Part shown: positions 27,756-35,027 of the stretch, one piece after another | How the letters are laid out: each line of letters starts with the position of its first letter | How positions within the stretch are numbered: the first letter of the stretch is position 1 | Source: Bacillus thuringiensis | Lineage (GTDB): Bacteria > Bacillota > Bacilli > Bacillales > Bacillaceae_G | Direction of reading: 5' to 3' | DNA length: 62,504 nucleotides | Assembly: GCF_014932895.1 (NCBI RefSeq) | Contig: NZ_JACYOF010000019.1 | Coordinates: 1-62,504, forward strand | Position numbers and translations under genes: made by a program | The notes under the pieces: model-generated | Databases searched by the model: none | What the model was told of the DNA's origin: nothing | The model's input: only the letters and a program-made list of their open reading frames with translations

Positions 27756-28451
27756 ATGGTGATTAAAGCAATTGTTTTTGATATGGATGATACTTTATAT
27801 AAAGAGAAGGATTATGTCGTAAGTGGTTTTAAAGCAGTGGATGATTGGATTAAAGAGAATTATAAGGAAACGGAGTTTTATAATATTGCAATTCAATTAT
27901 TCAATTCAGGGGAAAGAAAGTTTGTGTTTAATAAAACACTTGAAAAGCTAAACATTAATTATGATGAAAAATTCATTAGTAAATTGATAGAACGGTATAG
28001 GTTTCATAAACCAGATATTCAATTATTTGATGAAGCGGATTGGGTACTAAATAATTTAATTAATTCGGTAAAAATAGGACTAATTTCAGATGGATATTTA
28101 GTTACCCAAGAAAGGAAAATAAATGCATTAAAGTTAAAAGAGAGAGTGCATTCAATAATTCTTACTGATAAATTTGGAAAAGAATGTTGGAAGCCGAGCG
28201 AAATTCCTTATGAAAAAATAAGTAAGGAATTACAGGTGCCTCATCAACAATGTGTCTATATAGGAGATAATTTAAGTAAGGATTTTATAACTGCTAAGAA
28301 ACTGAAATGGTTAACGATTCATATTAATAGAGAAGATGGAATTTACCATAATCTTAAAGTTGAGCAACCTTATCAAGCACATTATACAATTGATAATTTA
28401 AGAAGATTACCTGATATACCAGTATTAAAGCATATGTTTCTAGATACATAG
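27756..28451 (+). CDS. HAD-family hydrolase
   Basis: 231 residues, HAD subfamily IA: motif I DMDDTLYKE, motif II region LISDGY, Lys in FGKECWKPSE, motif IV GDNLSKDF. It probably dephosphorylates a sugar phosphate or similar small molecule for this locus. ATG 27756 has GGAGAG eight bases upstream and follows the ATP-grasp stop directly, so the two are coupled. HAD plus ATP-grasp pairs occur in other sugar-modification loci. Confidence 0.85.
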   Translation: MVIKAIVFDMDDTLYKEKDYVVSGFKAVDDWIKENYKETEFYNIAIQLFNSGERKFVFNKTLEKLNINYDEKFISKLIERYRFHKPDIQLFDEADWVLNNLINSVKIGLISDGYLVTQERKINALKLKERVHSIILTDKFGKECWKPSEIPYEKISKELQVPHQQCVYIGDNLSKDFITAKKLKWLTIHINREDGIYHNLKVEQPYQAHYTIDNLRRLPDIPVLKHMFLDT

Positions 28452-28481
28452 TATTTAAATATGTATAAAGGATGTGTTTAC

Positions 28482-29645
28482 ATGCAAATAGTTCAGCATA
28501 AAAAGCGAATCTACCTTTCCTCTCCGCACATGAGTGGGAATGAACAAAAATATATTCAAAATGCATTCGATACCAACTGGGTTGCTCCTCTTGGCCCAAA
28601 TGTAGATGGATTTGAAAGGGAACTTGCATCTTTTGTAGGAGTTAAAGGCGGGGCTGCAGTCAGTTCAGGTACTGCTGCTATACATTTAGCTTTGCAATTA
28701 TTAGGTATTCAAAAGGGAGATACGGTATTTTGTTCCAGTTTTACTTTTGTAGCGAGTGCAAATCCGATTGTTTATTTGGGAGCTGAGCCGGTATTTATTG
28801 ACTCAGAACCGGAAACGTGGAATATGTCACCGAATGCATTGGCACATGCATTGTATGAAGCTGATAAAGCGGGGAAATTACCGAAGGCTATCATTCTTGT
28901 CCATTTATACGGTCAGAGTGCTAAACTAGATGAAATTCTTTCACTTTGTAATCAATATAATGTTCCTATAGTTGAGGATGCAGCAGAATCTCTTGGATCT
29001 ACATATAAAGGAAAAGCAAGCGGCACATTTGGGAAATTTGGTGTGTATTCATTTAATGGAAATAAAATCATTACCACTTCAGGTGGTGGAATGCTTGTTT
29101 CTGATGATGTAGAAGCATTAGAAAGAGCGAGGTTTTTAGCGACACAAGCAAAGGATCCAGCGCCACATTATGAGCATAGTGAGATAGGATATAATTATCG
29201 AATGAGTAATATTTTAGCTGGTATTGGTAGAGGACAATTAGAAGTGTTAGAAGATAGGGTGAGAGCTAGAAGAACTATATATATACGGTATTACGAAGCG
29301 CTATCTCACATGCCAGGATTTTATTTTATGCCTGAATTAGAAAATACTCGCTCAAATCGTTGGCTTACTACATTAACAATTGATGAAAAGGAATCCGGGA
29401 TCTCTATTGGGAAATTATTGAGAACTTTAGCAGAAGAGAATATTGAAGCGCGTCCTATGTGGAAGCCACTTCATATACAGTCACTCTTTAAAGGGAAGAA
29501 GTATTATCCGCATAGCAAAAATGAAGATGTGTCGCAGTACCTATTTCAAAGTGGAATTTGTTTGCCTTCAGGATCTAATATGTTAGCTGAAGATCAACAA
29601 AGGGTAATTCAAGGTATTTTAAAAGCTATAGAATGGAAGAAATAA
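28482..29645 (+). CDS. epsN: DegT/DnrJ/EryC1 sugar aminotransferase, EpsN-like
   Basis: 387 residues from ATG 28482 (AAAGGATG upstream). PLP fold-type I: the active lysine is in YSFNGNKIITTSGGG near residue 186, with VEDAAESLGS near 160. It would aminate the 4-keto sugar made by the EpsC-like enzyme. In B. subtilis the matching EpsM acetyltransferase finishes bacillosamine; no acetyltransferase is present here. Last gene of the exopolysaccharide locus; no terminator follows it. Confidence 0.88.
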   Translation: MQIVQHKKRIYLSSPHMSGNEQKYIQNAFDTNWVAPLGPNVDGFERELASFVGVKGGAAVSSGTAAIHLALQLLGIQKGDTVFCSSFTFVASANPIVYLGAEPVFIDSEPETWNMSPNALAHALYEADKAGKLPKAIILVHLYGQSAKLDEILSLCNQYNVPIVEDAAESLGSTYKGKASGTFGKFGVYSFNGNKIITTSGGGMLVSDDVEALERARFLATQAKDPAPHYEHSEIGYNYRMSNILAGIGRGQLEVLEDRVRARRTIYIRYYEALSHMPGFYFMPELENTRSNRWLTTLTIDEKESGISIGKLLRTLAEENIEARPMWKPLHIQSLFKGKKYYPHSKNEDVSQYLFQSGICLPSGSNMLAEDQQRVIQGILKAIEWKK

Positions 29646-29929
29646 AAGAAAAGAAAAGTAAGTAAAAGTGGAATTAGATTTGTATACGTACCACGAATTG
29701 TTCTTTATAATGAATTTTTTTGGAGCGTTCAGTTTCAATTTACATAGAAAAGGGATGATTCTAGGTTTTGAATATCTATGTCTTAGTCTGAAAGTAAATT
29801 AAAGCGTGTAATTGAGAAAGTAATAAAAAAATAATTTTGTTCGTTAAAAAGAATGAGAAAGAGGTATGTTCAACGAATTTAATATGTAAATAGTATTTGT
29901 AGAAACTTTTCATATATTAGGAGGAAGAA
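29646..29929. other. 284-nt spacer between exopolysaccharide and lasso-peptide genes
   Basis: A+T-rich and without a gene. I find neither a terminator for the upstream operon nor a convincing promoter for the downstream one. The only inverted repeat, CATAGA / TCTATG, is short with a long loop. Confidence 0.6.
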
Positions 29930-31867
29930 ATGAGCGCTATAACTGGCATTATTCACTTTACTAATGAGCCTGTATCAATTGAGCACGGAAGAGAAGTAAT
30001 GAGTCGTTTATACAAATACCCTGCTGATGATATTCAAATATGGCACAAAGAAAATGCTTTTCTAGGATGCCATGCACAATGGATTACACCAGAGTCAGTT
30101 GGTGAACAATTACCCTTTTATAATTATGAAAAGAAACTGGCAATTACAGCGGATGCTATTATTGATAATCGTCATGAGTTATTTGAAAAATTACAAGTAG
30201 AGTATGCGGATAGAAAGAGCATGACAGATAGTGAATTGATTTTACTCTCCTATCAAAAATGGGGAGAAGCAGCTCCAAAATATTTGGTAGGCGATTTTGC
30301 CTTTATGATTTGGGATGAGAAAAAACAAATTCTTTTTGGTGCCAGAGATTTTTCGGGAAGCCGGACACTCTATTTTTATCGTGGTGAGGAAAAGTTTGCT
30401 TTTTGTACTATAATAAATCCGTTATTTTCTCTACCATATGTCGAGAAAAATTTGAACGAGCAGTGGCTTGCTGAATTTTTAGCTATACCTGTAAATTTCG
30501 AATCAGTAGATTCAAAGTTAACAGTTTATAAATATATAGAACAGGTGCCTCCATCACACACTATTTTGGTAAAGGAAGGCGAAGTGAAGTTTTCGCGATA
30601 CTATACACCAACTGCCGGGAAAATACTTAATTTAAAATCAAATGAAGAGTATGAAGAGGCGTTTCGAGAGGTGTATCAAAGTGCGGTGCAGGCACGTTTG
30701 CGAACACATCATCAAGTAGGAGCTCATTTGAGTGGAGGGCTAGACTCGGGTTCTGTCGTTAGCTTTGCTGCAAGGGATTTACGGACTGAAAATAAAAAAT
30801 TACATACGTATAGTTATGTTCCAGTAGAAGGATTTGAAGATTGGACACACAAAGGTAGGGTAGCCGACGAAAGACCATTTATTCAATCGACTGTAGAGCA
30901 TGTAGGGAATATACAGGATAATTATTTAGAATTGCCAGAGAGAAGCCCATTATCGGAAATTGATGATTGGCTGGAAACAATGGAGATGCCATATAAATTT
31001 TTTGAGAATACTTTTTGGCTAAGTGGAGTTTATGAAAAAGCATCTCAGAATGGAATAGGAGTACTTCTTAGTGGTCAAAGAGGTAATTGGACAGTATCAT
31101 GGGGACCTATTTTAGATTACCAGGCAATGTTGTTAAAAAAGTTCCATTGGATTCGTTTTTATCGTGAACTACATTTATATAGTAGAAATATAGGAGTGAA
31201 AAAATCCCGTGTTTTTGAAGTGGTAAGAAGAAAGGCTTTTCCGTATTTGTTTCAGTTACTTTCTTCAGAGGAACAAGATGCTTTTCCAAAAATAATTAAT
31301 CAGGAATTTGCTAAAAAAATGAATGTTATTAATAGACTCAAAGAACAGGATATTGATATAACGGGAATGTCAATCTTAAATGCATACGACATGAAAAGAG
31401 AGCAGTTCGAAAAAACGTATTATTGGAGTATAAACGGAACGTATGAAACAAAATTATCGTTACGTTATGCTTTATGGGATCGTGATCCTACAAATGACTT
31501 ACGCGTTATTCAATTTTGTTTGTCAGTCCCGGAAGAACAATATGTTCAAAATGGTTTAGATCGATCTCTTATCCGGAGAGCTACAAAAAATTTGCTTCCT
31601 GATAAGGTAAGATTAAATCAGCGGGTTCGAGGTGTTCAAGGTGCAGATGGTGTTTACCGTATGGCTCCTTTTTGGAATGAATTTATTGAGGAAGTTGAAG
31701 AACTTAGTGTAGATCCAGTAATTTCTGAATTTCTAAATGTGAAGGTAATTAGGAAAGCTATCTCAAAAATTTGTAAAGAGCCTCGACCTGAATATGCATT
31801 TGATTTAGATTTTAGAATTTTAATGCGTAGCTTAATCTTCTATCGATTTATAAAAAAATCAATATGA
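29930..31867 (+). CDS. Lasso peptide macrolactam synthetase (asparagine-synthase-like, protein C)
   Basis: 645 residues. The N-terminal glutaminase-like domain (1-200) lacks the nucleophile Cys2 of true asparagine synthetase (starts MSAITGIIHF), which is normal for lasso cyclases. The C-terminal synthetase domain has the PP loop LSGGLDSGSVVSF near residue 268. It adenylates the side-chain carboxylate of the ring Asp and closes it on the core N terminus. ATG preceded by AGGAGGAAG. It is followed 15 nt later by the precursor gene, and the context (A, K, B1, B2, N, D downstream) makes the assignment firm. Confidence 0.93.
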   Translation: MSAITGIIHFTNEPVSIEHGREVMSRLYKYPADDIQIWHKENAFLGCHAQWITPESVGEQLPFYNYEKKLAITADAIIDNRHELFEKLQVEYADRKSMTDSELILLSYQKWGEAAPKYLVGDFAFMIWDEKKQILFGARDFSGSRTLYFYRGEEKFAFCTIINPLFSLPYVEKNLNEQWLAEFLAIPVNFESVDSKLTVYKYIEQVPPSHTILVKEGEVKFSRYYTPTAGKILNLKSNEEYEEAFREVYQSAVQARLRTHHQVGAHLSGGLDSGSVVSFAARDLRTENKKLHTYSYVPVEGFEDWTHKGRVADERPFIQSTVEHVGNIQDNYLELPERSPLSEIDDWLETMEMPYKFFENTFWLSGVYEKASQNGIGVLLSGQRGNWTVSWGPILDYQAMLLKKFHWIRFYRELHLYSRNIGVKKSRVFEVVRRKAFPYLFQLLSSEEQDAFPKIINQEFAKKMNVINRLKEQDIDITGMSILNAYDMKREQFEKTYYWSINGTYETKLSLRYALWDRDPTNDLRVIQFCLSVPEEQYVQNGLDRSLIRRATKNLLPDKVRLNQRVRGVQGADGVYRMAPFWNEFIEEVEELSVDPVISEFLNVKVIRKAISKICKEPRPEYAFDLDFRILMRSLIFYRFIKKSI

Positions 31868-31882
31868 AAGGAGGTGATACGT

Positions 31883-32008
31883 ATGAAAAAGGAATGGAAA
31901 CAGCCTGTATTAGAAGTGCTTACTATTAATATGACTATGGCGGGGCCAGGACATAAAACCCCTGACGCAGTTCAACCTGATCCAGATGATCCGGTGAAGT
32001 TTAGTTAA
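31883..32008 (+). CDS. Lasso peptide precursor, paeninodin-like
   Basis: 41 residues, too short for standard ORF calling; AAAGGAGGTGATAC lies directly upstream. Leader: residues 1-19, MKKEWKQPVLEVLTINMTM, with the leader Tyr/Pro-type recognition box replaced by KQPVLEVL and the required Thr at position -2. Core: 22 residues beginning AGPGHKTPDAV and ending DDPVKFS. The predicted isopeptide bond is between the Ala1 amine and the Asp9 side chain (9-residue ring), leaving a 13-residue tail rich in Asp and Pro. The core shares AGPG, TPDA and QPDPD with paeninodin (from memory) but differs at positions 5-6 (His-Lys) and in the tail. C-terminal Ser22 is the expected phosphorylation site. Confidence 0.92.
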   Translation: MKKEWKQPVLEVLTINMTMAGPGHKTPDAVQPDPDDPVKFS

Positions 32009-32021
32009 GTTATGAAAAAAT

Positions 32022-32055
32022 AAAGCTCTTATATACTTTATTATATAAGAGCTTT
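32022..32055 (+). terminator. Hairpin after the precursor gene, attenuator-like
   Basis: Perfect 14-bp stem AAAGCTCTTATATA / TATATAAGAGCTTT with a 6-nt loop, followed by CAAAA instead of a T run. Likely a partial terminator or a 3' stabilising structure that raises precursor mRNA over the enzyme genes downstream. Confidence 0.7.
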
Positions 32056-32088
32056 CAAAAAAATTGACAATGTGGGGTGAATGATTTT

Positions 32089-33048
32089 ATGGAGAATGTG
32101 CTATATCAGGCCTTTGGGTTAAAAATAGTAAGTGAAATTCCATTACCCGAATTGTCTCAGTTGAATGAAAAGAAAGAGATGGCAGATATCCAAATTGAAA
32201 TAACTGATTTATCTGAACGATGGAATAAATATAACGAAGAACAGCAAAAAACAATTGTAGTGGAAGATGAGGTAGTGATGTTTCATGTTCCTCAAACTGC
32301 AATATTTTCTATCCAAGCGGGCGAAAAAATTACTTTTTCACCTATGCCAGAGGCAGATGAAAATAAAATACGACTCTATATTTTGGGAACTTGTATGGGA
32401 GCGCTTTTAATGCAGCGCAAAATACTCCCGTTGCATGGAAGTGTAATTGCTATAGATGGGAAAGCATATGCTTTAATTGGTGATTCAGGAGCCGGAAAAT
32501 CAACGTTAGCCTCGGCTTTTTTGGGTAAAGGATATCAGCTTTTAAGTGATGATGTAGTTGCCGTGTCTCTTTTAAATAAAAATAATGCAATAGTACATCC
32601 GTCATACGCGCAACAAAAATTATGGCAAGAAAGTTTAAACGAGTTTGGAATGGAAATAGCGCAATATAGCCCTTTGTTTGAAAGGGAAACGAAGTATGCT
32701 GTTCCTGTAAATTCTCAATTCTTTCCCGACCCATTACCTCTTGCAGGTGTTATTGAATTAGTAAAAACGCAGGAAGAAGATATTGAGATGACCCGTATAG
32801 AAGGGCTCACACGTTTGTATAAATTATACCGCCATACTTTTAGAAATTCTTTGGTTTCTAAATTAGGATTGATGGAATGGCATTTTGAAACTTCATCTCA
32901 TATTGCAAGTGGAATGGAAATGTTTCAAGTAAGCCGACCGGCTTCAAGATTTACAGCTCATGAGCTAGTGAAAGTTATTTTAAATACTATACAGAAGGGG
33001 AGTATGATTGATGGTTGTTCACACGAGAAAAATATCATTAGAACATAA
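32089..33048 (+). CDS. HPr-kinase-like lasso peptide tailoring kinase (PadeK type)
   Basis: 319 residues from ATG 32089 (GGGGTGA eight bases upstream; GTG 32077 is the alternative). An N-terminal domain of about 115 residues precedes an HPr-kinase fold with Walker A LIGDSGAGKST near residue 138 and the acidic LLSDDVVAV motif. Relatives in paeninodin-type clusters phosphorylate the side-chain hydroxyl of the precursor's C-terminal Ser. That residue is present here, which supports an active pathway. It overlaps B1 by 41 nt. Confidence 0.9.
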   Translation: MENVLYQAFGLKIVSEIPLPELSQLNEKKEMADIQIEITDLSERWNKYNEEQQKTIVVEDEVVMFHVPQTAIFSIQAGEKITFSPMPEADENKIRLYILGTCMGALLMQRKILPLHGSVIAIDGKAYALIGDSGAGKSTLASAFLGKGYQLLSDDVVAVSLLNKNNAIVHPSYAQQKLWQESLNEFGMEIAQYSPLFERETKYAVPVNSQFFPDPLPLAGVIELVKTQEEDIEMTRIEGLTRLYKLYRHTFRNSLVSKLGLMEWHFETSSHIASGMEMFQVSRPASRFTAHELVKVILNTIQKGSMIDGCSHEKNIIRT

Positions 33049-33325
33049 CGTTGTCCAAAGTAAAGGTAATATAGTAAGTGATATGGATGGCGAAAAAGTT
33101 ATGTTAAATGTCCAGAAAGGAAATTACTATAACTTAGGTGAAATAGGCGGAGAAATATGGGAACTCATTGAAAAACCAATAATAATTAATCAGCTTGTTA
33201 CTATGCTAGTATCTAACTATGATATTGAACGAAAAGATTGTGAAGAGCAAGTTCTTTCCTTTTTAGAATGTTTGTTTCAAGAAGGTTTAATTCAAATAAA
33301 AGATCGGCCTAAGATAGATTCATAA
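33008..33325 (+). CDS. PqqD-family RiPP recognition protein (lasso B1)
   Basis: 105 residues. PqqD fold: VSDMDGEKVMLNVQKGNYYNL, then GGEIWELIEKP and the helical half ending LFQEGLIQI. In split-B lasso systems B1 binds the leader and hands the precursor to protease B2. Starts at TTG 33008 (AAGGGG seven bases upstream) or ATG 33011, inside the end of the kinase gene. Confidence 0.92.
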   Translation: MMVVHTRKISLEHNVVQSKGNIVSDMDGEKVMLNVQKGNYYNLGEIGGEIWELIEKPIIINQLVTMLVSNYDIERKDCEEQVLSFLECLFQEGLIQIKDRPKIDS

Positions 33326-33353
33326 TTTCGAAAGAACTGTTAGGAAGGGATTT

Positions 33354-33827
33354 ATGAATATTGTGAAAAGGTTAAGGATATTTTTATCAATGAACATGAA
33401 AACAAAGCTTTTACTTTTAGAGGCTTTTATTTTTTTAGGGTGGGCACGTGTACTAAAAAGTATTACATTTTCCAAAGTTGCACCTTCTTTAGGAGATTAC
33501 ATGAGTGAAACGTCAAGTGCTCATATTCAACCGCACGGAGATACACTAAAAAAGGTGTCAGAAGCTATTTCTATTATGAGTCGTTATACTTTTTGGGAGA
33601 GTCAATGTCTTGTTAAAGCTATAGCTGGGATGAAAATGCTCGAAAAACGTCACATTGAGAGTACTCTTTATTTAGGAACTGCTAAGGATAGTCATGGGGA
33701 ATTAATTGCACATGCATGGTTACGTAGTGGTTCTTTTTATGTTACTGGATCGGAAGGAATGGAGAAATTCACTGTTGTTGGATCATTTGCAAAGAGGCTA
33801 AGTGAGAACACTATTAAAGGAGAGTAA
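33354..33827 (+). CDS. Transglutaminase-like lasso leader peptidase (B2)
   Basis: 157 residues of the transglutaminase-like cysteine protease family (transglut_core3). Catalytic Cys in FWESQCLVKAIAGM near residue 90 and His in LIAHAWLRSG near 125, followed by the aspartate-position loop SFYVTGSEG. The N-terminal 60 residues include a hydrophobic helix. It cleaves the leader after the residue following Thr-2. ATG follows GGAAGGGA. One base separates its stop from the next start. Confidence 0.92.
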   Translation: MNIVKRLRIFLSMNMKTKLLLLEAFIFLGWARVLKSITFSKVAPSLGDYMSETSSAHIQPHGDTLKKVSEAISIMSRYTFWESQCLVKAIAGMKMLEKRHIESTLYLGTAKDSHGELIAHAWLRSGSFYVTGSEGMEKFTVVGSFAKRLSENTIKGE

Positions 33828-33828
33828 A

Positions 33829-35016
33829 ATGAAGAAAGATTTTGGTCTTAATGTAGAGTTCATGTCTAAGGAATTGAAACTTCTTTGTGCAATTTTGAAG
33901 TTACAAGATGACGCAACAATGCAAATTTACAGTAATGAATGGTTTTCGGATATTGATTGGGAGGTGTTTCTTGAGCAAGCCGTGCATCATCGCGTTTATC
34001 CGGTGATATATCAAAAACTTAAACAGGTGAATGAGGAACTGATTCCTCCACATATTGTACAAACCTTGAATAGAAAATATAAAAGAAATACATTTCAAAT
34101 GCTTTATTTAAGTGCTGAGATGGAACGAATAAATAAACTATGTAATGAAAATGAGATTCGTACGATTTTTCTAAAAGGGCCTGTACTATCTCAGGACTTA
34201 TATGGAGATATTTCTTTCCGAACATCCTGTGATTTGGACGTTCTTATTCCTATTCAAAATTTAGAAAAAGTAGAAAAACTACTTTTAGAGCAGGGATATG
34301 TGAAAGATGATTATATTCAAACGATATTAAATGATTGGAAATGGAGGCATCACCATATAACATTTTTCCATCCAACAAAGCAGATTAAGCTTGAAATTCA
34401 TTGGAGGTTAAATCCCGGACCTAGCAAGGAACCTGGGTTTGAAGAGCTTTGGAAGCGAAAGAGAAAAAGTACACTTACGAGTAATTCGATATATATGTTA
34501 GGAAAGGAAGACTTATTTTTATTTCTCGTATCTCATGGTGCTAGACATGGTTGGTCCAGATTACGCTGGTTAGTAGATATAAAAAAAATTGTCGATCAAG
34601 ATCTTAATTGGAGTGAGATTCATAAATTAATGAGAAAATATCAAATACTTCAATTAGGAGGACAAGCATTAATTTTGGCAGCTCAATTGCTGGAGGCGCG
34701 ATTAGATGAAAAAATGACGGGATTAGTGGCTGAAAAACATTCAAAACAGTTAGCACAAGAAGCGCTGTTTTATTTCAAGCAAATGATAAACTTGCATACC
34801 GATCCTGTTCCTGAAGAAGTACTTGCTTATCATAGTAGGCATTTATTTTCACTGATGTCTAATCAACAAAAGATTTTATTTATTATGAGCCAGCTTTATC
34901 CTTATCCGATTGATGCAAAAACATTACCGTTACCTAAATCCCTTCATTTTTTATATTTTCCTTTACGTCCATTTCTATGTCTTTGGAGGAAAACAAAGAA
35001 GCTTGCTGTGTTATAG
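33829..35016 (+). CDS. Nucleotidyltransferase-family protein of lasso cluster (PadeN/PsmN type)
   Basis: 395 residues from ATG 33829, one base after the B2 stop, with AAAGGAG at 33816-33822. NTP_transf_5 domain: IFLKGPVLSQDLYGD near 108, RTSCDLDVLIP near 128 (the catalytic Asp pair), and IHWRLNPG downstream. The related protein of the pseudomycoidin cluster has been reported to attach sugar to the phosphorylated peptide, so a second tailoring step after the kinase is plausible; this is inference from family. Confidence 0.85.
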   Translation: MKKDFGLNVEFMSKELKLLCAILKLQDDATMQIYSNEWFSDIDWEVFLEQAVHHRVYPVIYQKLKQVNEELIPPHIVQTLNRKYKRNTFQMLYLSAEMERINKLCNENEIRTIFLKGPVLSQDLYGDISFRTSCDLDVLIPIQNLEKVEKLLLEQGYVKDDYIQTILNDWKWRHHHITFFHPTKQIKLEIHWRLNPGPSKEPGFEELWKRKRKSTLTSNSIYMLGKEDLFLFLVSHGARHGWSRLRWLVDIKKIVDQDLNWSEIHKLMRKYQILQLGGQALILAAQLLEARLDEKMTGLVAEKHSKQLAQEALFYFKQMINLHTDPVPEEVLAYHSRHLFSLMSNQQKILFIMSQLYPYPIDAKTLPLPKSLHFLYFPLRPFLCLWRKTKKLAVL

Positions 35017-35027
35017 GGGGAACATCG

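Noticed and set aside
32064-32069. TTGACA before the lasso kinase as an internal promoter
   Set aside because: No -10 box at 16-18 nt; the position 17 nt on is the kinase start itself.
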